DNA of 64,000 nucleotides from Anarhynchus alexandrinus. Taxonomy: Eukaryota; Chordata; Aves; Charadriiformes; Charadriidae. The notes below the pieces were generated by a model. It saw only the letters and a list, made by a program, of their open reading frames with translations, ran no database searches and was not told where the DNA came from. Made by a program: the position numbers and the translations under genes. The stretch lies in the NCBI GenBank assembly GCA_008711295.1, contig VUYV01000004.1, positions 4,313,129-4,377,128 of the forward strand. The letters run 5' to 3'. This document shows positions 43,001 to 56,100 of the stretch, piece by piece. Numbering within the stretch: the first letter of the stretch is position 1; the number at the start of each line of letters is the position of its first letter.

Positions 43001-46000
43001 CTCCAGCCCACCCGGCTCCTTCCTGCTTCCCACCGCGTCAGCCCGTCTCCTGCTTCATCCTTTAATTAGACAGGACGGGGCGTTACCCCGGTATTCAGCG
43101 CTCCCTGAAAGCTTCTCTCTTACGGCAGCCTCTGGATGGATCGGAGGGGTTACCGCTTCTTTTATTCAGACTGTTGCGTTTCTCCAGCTTCTCTAGAAAA
43201 TTCCCTTTGTTCATTAAAGGACCTGTCTGTTAGGGCCCAGATGGCTGCTTTTCTCCCGGCTTTAGAAATCGCCTGCTTAATTTCCCTGGTGCCCTGCCAG
43301 CCCCGCGCCGGGGAGGGGGAAGGAGACCGCGCGGCGGCGGCACCATGGCTGAGAGCCTCTTGTGGGGCTTCCCTGGCACCGTCCCTGCCCTGCGGGGACA
43401 GCTCTGGGCAGGACAGGGAGGACCAAAACCTGCCATGGTCTGACGGAGCGATGGCTGGAGGACCCTTCCCATCCGCTCAGGCTCTCCTGGTCATCCTGTT
43501 TCTCCCCCCTGCCCTACCAAAACAGCACCCAGGGGGGCTCAGTCCCAGCACTCACATCTCTGACAGCCTTTTCCTGTTTCCAGCCTTGTGCTAATGCTGT
43601 TTCCCTGTGGTTTGAATTTAACTCTTAACATTAGCACCCGATTTTGGTGCACCGTGCTTGTGATGCCCGTGACCTGTGCCTGTGGCATCCCTGGGCATCA
43701 CCGCCTGTGTGTGCCAGCAAAGGGCTGGGCACCCCCAAAACCCCACTCCACTAGAGTCCAGGACAAGAAAACCAGGCATGGCTGAAAGCGATGCAAGCGT
43801 TTTAGGCAGGGGGAGGAGTGCTGTGACCCTGGCTGGGTTTGGGGGGGCAGGGGGAGGCTTTGCAGGAACCTGCCCTGCTCTGCTGTGGATTCGAGAGCAA
43901 GAAAGCCAGGCGGAGAATTTCCTTGGCACTCAAGGGAAGTTGTGTTATGATCAGGCAATGCCTAAATATTTTTCATATAGTGACTTTTAACATGCAGCTC
44001 CATTCCAGAGAAAATGTTCGGGAGGAGGGCTGCCGTGTGAAAGCAGCACTCCATCACGGCGGCTGACAGCAGTGCCCTGCCGCGGCGGCAGCGCTGTGTG
44101 GCTTTGCTCAGTTGAGCACTTTGCAGCCCTTTCTATTCTCCTCCTAAACCCACTTTCACAGGAGAGGTTCCTCCAGGAAAGTAAACCTGCAAGAGTTAGT
44201 TTGGTGACTCAGCTGACACGCGCTGAGTTCATGTCTGAACTGCAGAAGGAGGATCCGCACCCACTAAAAGAAATCACATCTTCGCTTCATCGCAATTCTT
44301 TATTCCCGTGCTGCAGGTGGCGGCGCAGACAAACGGCCTCTTTGCTGAGGGGGTGGTGGCGGCTTTTATGGAATCGGCCTCTTGCTCATTTTCACTGCCT
44401 TGTCCGCATCGCAGGGCTGAGACTCCCAGCACTGTGTTTTCAGGCGCGCGTTGCTGTTTTATGTAGGAGGATGAGTTTGGGCCTGAGATGGGCGAGGGAT
44501 GCGCGCACTGCAAATGCATCCGGGGGTCTGATGTGCTGCCGAGGTGCCGGACACCGTCTCCCACTGGAGGAGGAGGTTCAGCAGGGGCCTGATGCTGCCA
44601 AACCCCTCCGGTCCCCCCCGCTGCAGCAGCCCGTCTTGGGGGTACCACCTCCCCTTCACGTTTCAGATGTAATGCAGAAAATGTATCTTATCCTGGATGC
44701 ATCTTAATGCAAGTCATGCTAAATTTAAAGCTTACCTTGGCAGGGCAGCCCAATGCCCGAGTTTGCTCATTCATTTTGTGTCTCAGCATCCCTTGATCAC
44801 ACTTGTGTTTGGATTAACCTCCTTCATCTCTTGCTTCACCCTTTTTGGCTGGTCCAGATATCCGTGCCATTTTTCCTGGGAGAAGAGAGAAGGCCTCACT
44901 GACTTCCCCTCAAGGACCTTTGACATTAACATTTCATTGCCAGGTGATGGGAGCACTTAATTTAATTCCTTTCCCCTTATCCCAAGGCAATTGCAGAGCA
45001 AAAGCCTCTCGTGGGAGCGCTTGGCCACAGCGTGGGCCAGGCTCCGCACGCTGCCAGGCCATCTCCCCGCTGCCAGAGCTGCTAATTCGGGAGCGCGGGG
45101 GGCTGCCGGTCTCATGGCAGCACTGGAAAATAATTGCTGCCGTGGTTGAGTTATGGTGGGATGTTATTTGCAATGTATTAAATTAAGTGCCTAAGTATAT
45201 GCTGTTATTGAAGTATCTGTACAAATCCACGTGCATGCCCCGCTGTTAGCTCCCATCTGTCCCCATCCCACCTCCCTGCTCGCGAAGGGGGGAGTGTGGC
45301 TTTCACCTGACGGCTCCTCCGTTTTCGTTTTTGCTGAGCACACCTTCACCTTCATAAAACCAAACCCTGTGGGCCGGCCCGGCGGTGCCCGCGCCGCGAG
45401 GCATCCGGCAGCTCCGCGCTGCCGCAGCTCGGCAGCTGGGCGCGTTTGCTGGTAGGCAAAATTCAGCCACCGCACAAACTAAATCTGCTTTCCTTCCTTC
45501 AAACATAAGGCTGGTGACGGGTGGCTTTCCCGGAGGATGCTTACGCCCGATACAGTTCAGCACAACGCTCCCAAAGCCGTCCAAAAGGATGGGTCATAGG
45601 GTTTGATGGAGTTTGCATCAACCTTTCATGGCTTTTAAGAAAGTCCTTTACCTGCTCAGGTCTTTGGCTTCCCACCCATTGCGATAGGCTTGCAGTAGTC
45701 TTCCACCTTTAGCAAAAGGCTTTGAAATCTTCGGATTTTGTAGGAAAATGAGCACTGGTGGTTACTGCAAAAGGGATGCCAGCAGCCAGGCAGGCTTTCC
45801 TGGCACAGCTCGGTTTGCCGTGCCCATCAGCAAGGCAGGGGCAGAGCCAGGGGTGCCCGGACCAGCGGCCAAGCCTGCGCTGGGCAATCTTGGCTGTTGC
45901 CACCCGAAACGGGGAGCCGACCTCGGCTGTGGCAGCAAAAGCACTGTCAGGTCTGCATTAACCAGCCGTCACCAGCGATGTGACGCTCCCGATAGGTGAG

Positions 46001-47879
46001 CGGCGAAACAGCTAATGACTTCTGCCATTTGACAAATGTTTCCTGACACTGCTGGGGAGGTCATCGTTATTTCCCCCGAAGCCATTTGTCTTCTCGTCCC
46101 CGGCGTGTTTGCATTCCAGCCACGTCCTGCCTGCCCTGGCTGTGCGCAGCAGCCGGCGCCTGGAGATGCTGCCTGTCCCGGGGGCGAGGGAGGGCCGAAT
46201 TCAGCTTTGTGCACCCTGCGTTCTGCTCTGTTTGAAATCCCCTCTGAGGGCGGGCAGCTGAGAGAAGGTGTCCATGGGAGTGATGCTGCTGCCTGCACCC
46301 TCAAAAACAACCCACTGCATCGGAGAAGATCCCAGGGGATGGTAGGGCACAAGAGTGAACCCTCCTTGGTGTGTGCTCAGCTGCCCTTCTGCCATCGCTG
46401 GAAACCTCCACCCTATGTTCTGAGTTGCTCCATGGGTCCCACATCCTGGGTGATGCATCGGGCAGCTCCCGTAGGTGATGCAGCCGTTGTTCAAAGCCTC
46501 TCCGTGCTGTCCGGGGGCCGTGCTCCCGCTCCTGCCCGCGCTTCCTCCGCTCGCGGCAGCCGCTGCCGTGCTGAATAATTCACAGAACAGCTGCCGGGTT
46601 TGAGGAGCTGCTGCTGCCCGCCACGCTGTGCCTGCGCTGGTACGGGTCCTGTGGGACAGGGCACACGCTGGGAAGCTTTCACCCGCTGCCGAGGGTAGGG
46701 CAGGAGGACAGGCAGCGAGCCAGCAGCCCGGGCAGGTCGGGACCGGGAAATCAAAGTCACCCTGTGCCTGGGGGACAAGCCGGGGCTGGGACCTGCTGCC
46801 GCTCCCGGGAGCAGCTGGGATGCCCAAGTCAGAGCCAGCACTGCTGGGGTTTTGCCAGCCAGAGCCCAGGGCTCGGCTGCCTGGCACGGGTCCCCTGTCC
46901 TGAGCTAAACCTCAGGCTGGAGTAAAGCATCCAGAGCTGCTGCACGGTGGGACGCAGAAGGAGAATTATCTTCCCGAGCACTCCTGGTGACCATCACCGG
47001 TGTGCCGCTGCCCCTGCATGGGGCCTGATGGAGGGTGGCAGCTGAAGAAATTTGCACAGATGCAAAATTCCAGATCCAGGGAGGAACTCCCTCACTAACA
47101 CCAGCACAACATGACTTTGCTCTGCTGATGTCCCCCGGGCTGAGTGACCCGCACTGAAGGAGCATTCGGCGTGCAATGCCGTCTCCCCTGTCCCTGCACA
47201 GGGCAACACGCTTCGCATCTGACACGTCTTTAGCAATAGATGGAAACCACGGCGAGCTGCAGGCAGTTTTGCCTGGGAATTGATATTTTTGGCCTCCTTC
47301 TTGGCTAAAACACTACCTTTAGCCATTTAAGACAAAAGAAAAATAAGGCAGTAAACAAAAGTCTCCAAGCGACTGAATAGCAAGATCTCGCAAACAAGAT
47401 CAAGTAAGACAGAGGAGTCTGAATGTTAATGTTGGAGGAAATGCCTTTTCCTGGGTTTATTTCCCCATGAAAGGGTAAAGTGGTGAGGGGGCTCCTTTCC
47501 CCGGGAGGGGGTTACCCGTGCAGAGGGCAGCAGGGAAAGGCAGGAGGTAACCAAAGCAACCGGGATGAGGGGAGGAAGGGCTGGATCCAGCCCCACTGCA
47601 GCAGAGGCAGCGCTGGGTGGGTGCAAAGCCCGAATGCATCGCTCCTGGTTTCCCTGGGCTTCACCACCGATGGAGCGGAGCATGGCGATGCCGAAAAGGC
47701 GAGTCGAGGTGGAATTCTCGCAAGACGGAGACGCTCCGGTAGGGAGAGCATCACCGCTTGGGAAGCCGGTGTGTGTTGGAAACCATTCCCTTTATTATTA
47801 TTTTTATCTCTCCTTGCTGTGCCGTGAGATGGTTGGGCTTTTTCCAAATCGCTCCCGTGCGGGTGGAGAGCTGGGGGGG
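43001..47879. other. Non-coding sequence, mostly GC-rich
   Basis: Long overlapping frames occur at 44,072-44,707, 46,036-46,578 and 46,201-46,887 on both strands; all are low in distinctive motifs and I recognise none. AT-rich pockets at about 44,700-44,830 and 45,120-45,220 may be regulatory. No RNA gene or known repeat is evident. Confidence 0.4.
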
Positions 47880-48370
47880 CTGCGTTTCACATTTCATAAT
47901 CTGTGTGACTTGATTAATTCAGCCGTATGTTAAAACCTCATGAAATTGGCCAATTTTGCTGAGGTTTAAAATAGATTATATCTATCTCCCAACGTCATTT
48001 TTGCAAATAACCACTTGGCGGCTTCTTAAAATGTTAAAGATGGGGGATAGGCTGCACACTGCCAAGGAGAAGGCATATTTAAAAGAGATAATATGTCTTC
48101 TGTGTGAGCCCAAATGAGGAAATAGATGTTTGTGAAGCTCTTTAAAGCATGGTTATGTCAAGAGCAAGAAGATCACATTTGTTTTTCATTTGTATGCAAG
48201 GTGAAGAAAGGACAAGCAATTTTTTTTCTCCTCCTCTGAACTCTTACAATCTTCCACCGTAGAAATTGGTGATAATTGCTGCAAAATGACCCGACTGGGT
48301 CAAGGTGTCATTTTGAACCTTGAGTATCTTTCACTCAGCAAGAAATTCAAATGATTTGACTTTGACACCT
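47880..48370. promoter_or_regulatory. AT-rich candidate element with a large palindrome
   Basis: An AT-rich, CpG-poor block follows GC-rich DNA. It carries a near-perfect 41-bp palindrome at 47,930-47,970, TGATTAATTCA at 47,911-47,921 and several further homeodomain-like and GATA-like cores. The texture resembles a conserved non-coding element. Conservation cannot be judged from one sequence. Confidence 0.3.
47930..47970. repeat. 41-bp near-perfect inverted repeat with CCAAT pair at its centre
   Basis: The central AAATTGGCCAATTT (47,943-47,956) is a perfect 14-bp palindrome that contains a CCAAT box on each strand. The outer arms TTAAAACCTCA (47,930-47,940) and TGAGGTTTAAAA (47,960-47,971) are complementary apart from one missing T. 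Between inner and outer arms lie TG on the left and TGC on the right. The absence of a loop favours a DNA-level dimer-binding or cruciform structure over a microRNA hairpin. Confidence 0.8.
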
Positions 48371-50084
48371 TGGCAACCCATCACTGGAACAAATAGAAAT
48401 ATGGAGAGTGGATGCCAGCCGCAAAGCAGCATCGATCCGGGGCTGTGCGCGGCCCTGGGAAAGGCCAGCCGCTGCCTTTCCCGACACCCAAGAGCCTTTT
48501 CCATCGATTCGTCTCTGTTTTGGGTAATTGGCTTTTGCACATCAGACTGGGAAGTGCTTTAGAAGCTGCATTTTTTTTTTTCTTCTTCTTCTTTCTGGAA
48601 GATTTTCTTAGTTTTGAACAAAGAGAGAACAAGTTTTGAGTTGTGGGGTGAGGATGAACTTGGAACAGCAGGATGAGGGTCCTCAGGATGCACTCATACG
48701 CGGGAGCAGTGGTGACCCTGCCACCAGATCCAGCCACAGCCGTGGGGTTGGTACAACATGCCGTGGAATGGGATGAGTTTTCCCCTTCTGCGTATGCAGT
48801 CCCTCTTGCAGGAGCGTGGACACGTGCTCTTGTAGGACGTAACCTCATGTCCCCGCTCAGGAATACTGCTCTGCCGACTGCCTCCTCTCACCCGCCTCCC
48901 TGGGACAGAGGAAACTCCTGTTTAATTATCGCGGCTTTGATTTTGACAGCACAAATTTCCCTTGCTGCCTTCTGAACCTTCAAGGTTTCCTGCCAGCAAA
49001 GATAAAGCCCCTTTGCAAAGGCTGTTTGCTCCCAGGAGGGTCCTGGCGCTCCCACGCCGGATAAAAGTGTGGGGAGGAGCGGAGGGTGACGCATGCCACC
49101 GCCGTGGGACCTTCATCTAATGATCTTGGAGGGCTTAAAAAATGGGAGTTAATCCAGCCCGCAGCAACGCCTCGCAGTTGTGCGTAAATGGGGCTGGAGG
49201 GATGGGGCCGCGGTTTGGGACGTGCTTGGCGAGCAGCCGACCCTTTGGGTTTTGGGAATGGGGACGGGAAGGAGGCGGCAGGTCAGGGCAGAGCTTTGGA
49301 CCACACGCTGCTGGCAGGAGCCTGCCTGCACGAGGCTGGATGGGGCCCTTGGCACAGCGGGCTGGCGCAGGCGGTGCCGGGGGCGCAGCCCATCCCCCTT
49401 ACCCACATTAGCAATGCTCTAGGTTTGGCTGTGGGAGGGAGTTGGAGTAAGCTCATCATCCAGGTGCTCACTCAGGTGAAGTGCTGCCTGCACTCCATTT
49501 AACACCATCAGCTGCAAATGTTTTGCCACTGTGTGGCTGCACCAATTTGGACCGTTGTCAGCACCCAAAATCACTATCGGTTTAATGCCAGCTGTGATTC
49601 CGTTAGCATTACCGGCAAAATCTCCCGTTACCTTGGAATACGGCGTAATTTCCCATCTTACAGTAGAGCAGAAGGCTTGCGCAGCGCCCACGCTGCCTTC
49701 CACGTAGCGCACGCGGAATTGGCGAACCCGGAGCGTAATCCCACAGCAGGCGGATGCGCTCGCCTCCCTTTTGCAGTGCCACGGCGCTGTCTCCTTAGCA
49801 GCGACTCGTACGTCTCCCACTTGCTGGAGCTGAAGACGCGGCACCGGTTCCCCTGTGGGAAGGGTTGGTGGACCACGGGGGCTCGGGGCAGCTCCCTGCA
49901 TCTCTCCCCCTCCACCGAGTAATGCAAAAATAATCGTGTTAAGGAGGTGTGGCCTCCGGGGCAGGGAAGCAAAAGGGTACTCTGTGAGGGCAATCAGGCT
50001 GATCCAATTTGGTAGCTTAAAAGCACTGATTTGGCAATCAGTAAAATATGCACATGTGTACTCTCTTCAATAATGATTAATTTA
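48371..50084. other. Non-coding sequence, nothing recognised
   Basis: A T-rich tract with TTC repeats lies at about 48,571-48,597. The region 48,700-49,500 is GC-rich; 49,500-49,680 is AT-richer. Open frames overlap on both strands with no recognisable product. Confidence 0.4.
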
Positions 50085-50155
50085 TTCACATGCCTAAAAC
50101 TTAAGCACCTGCTTATTTTCCATTGATCTCAGTGGGTCTTAGACACAGATGCTCA
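50085..50155. repeat. Remnant of an ancient palindromic amniote repeat
   Basis: TTCACATGCCTAAAACTTAA, GCACCTGCTTA and CCATTGATCTCAGTGGG occur in this order. I remember a widespread amniote repeat, common in turtles, with CACATGCTTAA, AAGCACGTGCTTAA and CCATTGACTTCAATGGG in the same arrangement. The copy has many substitutions, which indicates great age. I cannot name its family with certainty. Confidence 0.45.
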
Positions 50156-53100
50156 CCGCAGCACAACCAAAAGAGAGAGAAAAAGAAAGAAAGAACATGT
50201 TTCCATCTCCAGGTATCTCTTGTTTGACCTATATATTTTTAACACAACTTCACTGGGGGAATAAATGTAATGAAGAAACATAAGGTAAAAGCTTAGTTGC
50301 GTGGATGCCTGTGGTGAAAGTCTTCTTAGTTCCATGGAGATAGAGATTGTATGGGTGGATTTGCCTTTAATTTCATTTTATTGGAAGAAAAAAGGGAGGC
50401 AGGTACATGAAAAATTAAGGTGTTGTGCTGCATATCTTGTGTAAGTAGAGAAGCTGACAAACATCATTAGAGAAATCTATTTATTCAGAAAACACAGCAG
50501 TATTCCCTCCTGGTACAGCTGGGAGGTGAAGGTCTCGCTTCGGCTCTCCTGGGTTTGTTTTGCAGGGATGCTGGTGCTCAGCAGCTGCTATCAGTGCTCG
50601 AGACCTTCTTCATTGCTCCATGTGGTGTGACTCTTCTCCATCCTAAACATGGTGTCGTGGTGCCAAAAGACATTGGTAGGGGAATGTTCTTGCCCAGCCC
50701 AATCTGTGTAGCTGGCTATGGGTCTCCAGGGCAGAGAGGACCGTGCAGCTGAAGGTTTCTTTTCTTTCTCTCTGTGCAACTCTCAAGCTGGTGTTATATG
50801 CTCACTGGCAGGCTCTCCCGCTTTGGTGCATGCCCAAGACCTCTCTTGTATGTTGATGATCACCAAGAGATGCTCTTCTCACACAAACTCCTCAGCTACA
50901 GCTTCTGAATGAGCACGTGCGGCTTGGAGGAGCTGTATATTGCTGCCTTCTGGGGGCTCTGGTACAACATTAAGGTGTCAGATGCTGAGAGATTTGCCAG
51001 TAGCCTCGTTCCAGGATTGCTGGTTTTGGAGGAACTGGTGCCTCGTTGTGTATTAAATTATTTATAAGCAGTTTTGTTGGTGGCTGGATTTGAGAATTAA
51101 AATGTATATGTGAAATAAAGATTTTCAATAATGAAATAAGGTAACAAAAAGATAAAGCCATTATATGCATAATTAAAATGATGCATAGCTAGATGTTCTT
51201 TATGTCACTGCTTCAGCATCTCCACTAGCTTATTAGGCTGAGTAATCAGCTCCTGAAGCCTCTCCCAGGCCGGGTTTGCCTCCTGCTCTGGCTAACGATG
51301 TTGCAGAGCTGCCTGGAGCAGTCCCTTGGGGACAGTGCTCCCACATCCCCCCTTCCCCCCTGATTTGTGGGCTTGGAGAGTGGGACATCATATGACAAAG
51401 CAGAAAGTTTCTTACATCCCCTTATGAGAAGCAGTAAATATTTCCTCCTTGTCTATTAACTAATCTATTTCTTGGCATGGTGTAGAGACGAGACACGGTA
51501 CTGCAGCGTACCAGACTGGGAATGCTTCCCTTAGGATAAGCAGCTCTCCCTGCAGGCACGTAGCGTAGGGCGTGCTGGTAGCCAGGGATGGAGGTGGCTG
51601 TTGAGCAAAGCTGAAGGAAAACCTTCTTAAACACTGCCCTGGAGCATCCTCCGTCGCATAGAAAATGCAACGTGGGGCAGATCGCCTGCAAGGGGTGCTG
51701 GCTCCTGACCCCACACGCGTCTTGCTTGGGTAGACAGCCCCAGGGACCTGCTCGGTCCCTCTAACCCAGGGGATGGGAAGGGCAGCGTCTGAGGATGCTG
51801 CTTTGGTTTTCCCAGGGGTGTTCTAGGGACTCCCAGAAGAAAACCACAAAACGAGCTTGAATAGCACTGTACTCAGCCAGCTTTTTAATTAAAGTAAGTG
51901 TTTTTCACCACTTCTCTAGCTAGTCCCAGCTGGAGCCTGCACTGTGCTAAGTGCGCAAATAAAAAGAAATATAATCTCCTGCAAACTTCTGGTTTTCCCT
52001 TGAAGCCCAAAGCCCCCACGGCGGCCAGACCCCGCACTGGGCTGCGCTTCAGTTTCCAGTACCTTAAGCAACACGAAAGACATCACTTCTGAGCCCTCGG
52101 AGTTCAGAGAGAATAATTTAAGCTTCTTTAACCTTTCCTTACAAGATCTGTCTCAAAATGAGCGTTGCTCTAAAGTCCACCCTTACGTAACATGAAAATG
52201 CACATACGTGTTTGGGCTCCGGGGGAGGCTCCCGTCCCCGGCTGCTTCCGCTTCCCCCCGGCTTCGTCTGCCCAAGCAGCAGGGACGTTTTTGGCTTTCC
52301 CTCTGCTGTCCTCATGTCCCTGGTGTCGGGATGGCTCAGAGCTGCTGGTACGTGCCCGGATCCTGCCCGCGCTGGCCAGGGGGACGTTCAGCCCTGCTCG
52401 GTGGGGCTGTGGGCAGGGAGCCAGCCAAGCCCCCCAGCAGCAAGGGGAGGCAGGAGCAGCCCGCTGAGATGATTTTTCTTGCTGTCCAGGTCAAGTACAT
52501 CTTGAATTTGCTCTGCTTGTAGTTCGGCTAACGCTTTCTTACCCAAAGAGCTTGCTTGCTTTCTCCTAATAGTTTCGGTTTGCTGTGTGGTGGTGGATTT
52601 ACTGTTGGAAATGCTTCCATGCCAGGTTGCTCGAGGTGGCGGTGTCCATCTCCAGCGCTCTGGGCGCAGGCAGGAGGGTGTGCGGTGGGCGCAAAGGCAG
52701 GGGAGCGGGGAGCCGTGTGCCTCTTCGTTAGTACCGAACCCTCCGAGGGGGAATCGTGATGGGTTTGTGGGCAGCATCACTCTGGACTGCTTGGCCAGAG
52801 AGGTGGGGATGGTGATGCTGCTTGTGGGGCATTGCTGGGAGGGGGTGGGGATACCTGCAGGAGCACAGCACGCCATGGGGAAGCCACCCACCTCTTGCAG
52901 TGTGCCTGGGGGGCCTGGGGGCAGCAGGAGGTAGGTGATGGGCAGTGCTTATGCAGCCTTGGCAGCACCTGTGGGGGTGAGGCTTCTCCCAGCACCGCTT
53001 CCTTCTTGAACCTGCCTTTGCTTTAGGAATCCCTGTAGTGCAGCTCACTGCTGCAGTTTTGTGTTTAGCCGGATCTTCATCAGGGTCTGTCTTATTTCTG

Positions 53101-56100
53101 CTCTTGGCTGACACTTGCCTTCTCTTACCAAGCAGTCTGTGCTGTTCTTTATCAGGGCGTGCAGTGCTTTCTTCTTGTATTTCCTAACCCACCTCACGTG
53201 CTGCGTTTCCACATGCCAGGCTTTGGGGGGTGACCCAGCAGAGCCTGCCCTCCCCTCCACCCCCAGCACCCCACTGAGCGGGTCCCCAAGCCGTCTTATC
53301 TGTCACTCGCACCCTGAGAGCCGGGAAGCTGCTTTAATGCTCTTTGTAGTACAACACAACAGCGTACAATATACTCACTTAAACACAGTGAACAGAAAGT
53401 CCATTAAAGTGGGCTGTGGTGGGCTGGGATTACTGCGGGTGTCCGCCGGCTGCTGCCTCTGTGGTCGCGGCTTTTAGTCAGATTAAATCGTGTTAGAGCA
53501 ATGTGAATAGATTTTCTTCTTTCCCTCCCTCTCCATCCATCCATCAGAGGATGCCTTTCGCTGACATGCGTACACTCCCACCCGGTGCAAACGGTGGCCG
53601 TGGTTGAGGCTGGGTCTCGCTGGGGCGGCGGGTAACGGAGGAGGAAAGCGACTCCTCGGACCTCCTCGCCTGGGGGATCAGGTGCGGGGGAGAAATCCTG
53701 GCTCCTTTTGAGCTGCAGGAGTCTTGCCCTGGTTTCAGAGGAGCTGAGATTTTGCCTTTCCTTCACCCTCCTTTCCACCCGTTCCTCCCAAAACCTGCCG
53801 GCCCGTGAAGTGGCAAACTGGGAGCAAAATGAGATAAGATTTTATGGCAGTAGAAGTGTCAGATTGTGCTCGGTGCTGGCCCTCTGGAGAAAGGCATTTT
53901 ATAGCCATGGAATTGAGAGAAAAATACAATCTTCTTTCTAACTTTTGCCATCCTCCCTGTGGCGAGGACTGGGTTTTCGGCTGCCCCTGCGCAGGGATGC
54001 GTAGGGGGGAGCACCCCGCTGCCGCCCACCGGCTCCATCCCCACCGGGTGCGCTGCTCCTTCCCACCCATCCAGCGAGCTCAATTCATCTCATATACTTT
54101 GGCTCCTGTTTGATTCTTTAGCCTCTCCACTCTATTAATTACCAATTTTTATTTTTTTTTCACTGAGTTGGCGACAGAGAAACCGTCTCCTGCGTGCTTT
54201 CACATCGTGTTTTCACCCTGCTTTCCTCCGGAACTCTGGCGTAAGCTCTGTGCCAGTGACTTTTTCCCAATTTATTTGGGTGGTTTGGGCAGAGAAACCC
54301 ATCTTTCCATCCAGCATACGGCTGGATTCGTCCATCCCATGTATCCTATGTTGGCTTAGCAGCGAAGGACACCAGGTCAGTCCGGGCAGGGTCCTGGTGC
54401 GTTGATGTCGCACCTGCAGGAGCGCAGGTCTCCATCTCCGAGCCCGTCCCATGAAGGGCAAATGTGCTCCTGGCTCCCGCCAGCCGTGTCTCTAACAGCG
54501 TCTGAAATGCTGCTTCTGAAAGGAAAAAAATCCTTCCTGGCTGTTGTCAGTCAGCAATTAAGGCCTGATATATATGAACTGATCTGATTTCTTTCTTTTT
54601 CCCCCCATGCCATTATCTGGCTTTGTATAGCTTGAGATATTCCTGATGGTCATAAAATTATCTTGGCCTTTTTAAAAGTCAATACTTGCTGCTTAGTAAA
54701 ACCATGAGCCTACGGGCTGGAAAAGATTCAAGTCTTACTAGCTTAGCTAAAAGGCATTAATTCACAGAATATATACATAACAATGCTGTCCTGACTTGCG
54801 GCGAGTCCTGCCTGCAAGATTTCTTCCCCTGTCTACAAGATGGACTTTGGACATCTTCTTTTATTGCTTTGAAAGCTCAGCCTGATGGATAGGTTGTCCA
54901 AAGCCAAGCGAGGTCTTTGTATTAAAGCAAGAAAAGAGACAGCTCAAAATTAAGTGGTGGGATGAGTGAGATCAGTACGGGCTGGGTGAAGCCGCCCTTC
55001 TCCGGGTCGTCTGTCCGAGCAGCCGCAGAGGAACGGGCTCTGATGTCTGATTTTTGGCTGCCATGGAGTAACTTTACTCTTGCAGCGGGTCAGTTGGTTC
55101 TTCTCCTGTGTTTGTTTTGCTCCCGCTGTACTTCGTTAGCAGATCCCTGTGCTGCCCGGGAGGAAGGAGAAGCTGCAGATGGGGCAGATGCCCTTTTTAT
55201 TTTGAATTGCACGCGCAGGGGACGGGGAGCCACGCACCCCTAATCCCTTTGTGACAGCGAGTAGTGCTCAGCCTGCCAAGCACCCACCGCTTCTGAGCAC
55301 CGTGCTGCCCCTCTGTGTTAATTGCAGCAGGCCTGATGATGATAAATCCATTTGCACTGTGTGATGCGGGTGCGTGGACCTTCCCTCGTGTTCCCGTTGG
55401 ACCAGGAACGGTTCTGCTCTCCCAGCCTGATCCCATCTGAGCAGCCGGGCTTTCCCCCTCACTGGATGGAGCCTGGAGTGTTAAAACCAGAGACAGCGGC
55501 CGGGAGCGAGCGGGCGGCCATGCCACCAGCCAAGCGTTGCGTCGTGCTCGGGCACCTCCAAGAGATGTGCAGCGAAGGTTCCCTCTGGCTTCGTTTGCCT
55601 CCTCGTCAGGCTGGGCTGGCATTTGTCCCCCTGCGCTGGCTGTGACGTCCCCACGTCTGCGGGGAATCGGGCAACGCAGCCCTTGATGGCGAAATCCGAT
55701 TGACTTTTCCCACCCTGGAGTCTCACTTCAAGCACAAACGCTTTGATGTGGGGATCCTCAGGGAGCCCCGCGTGCCTCAGTTTCTCTGCTTGCAGCCGCC
55801 CACCGGGCCAGGCCACTGTCACTGAGCCACGCTGACAGCTTGTTTGTAAAGCAGAAAGGAGAGGGGAAAGATGACAAAAGGTATTCATTTAAGGGAAAAA
55901 AGGAAAGGCTGTTGCAAATTCCTTGCTTTTCCCACGTGGCCAGCTCTGACATAACCTCATTAAACACATGCTGCATCCCTGTTCACAGAAACCTGGTTTC
56001 TTGCGGAAAATTCACAGGACACTTGCATGCAAACCCAGCGCTTTTCCCAAGGGCCTTATAAATGGAGGCATTAAATACAGAAGAGGGAGCAAAACAAAGG

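Noticed and set aside
46036..46887. Overlapping 180- and 228-codon frames on both strands
   Set aside because: Opposite-strand frames in CpG-rich DNA are typical of stop-codon-poor composition; neither shows a domain.
47930..47970. Palindrome considered as a microRNA precursor
   Set aside because: The stem is only about 20 bp and has no terminal loop, unlike a Drosha substrate.
50566..50672. Segment with good acceptor and one open frame, considered as an exon
   Set aside because: The donor (GTAGGG) is weak and the sequence is unrecognised, so support is insufficient.
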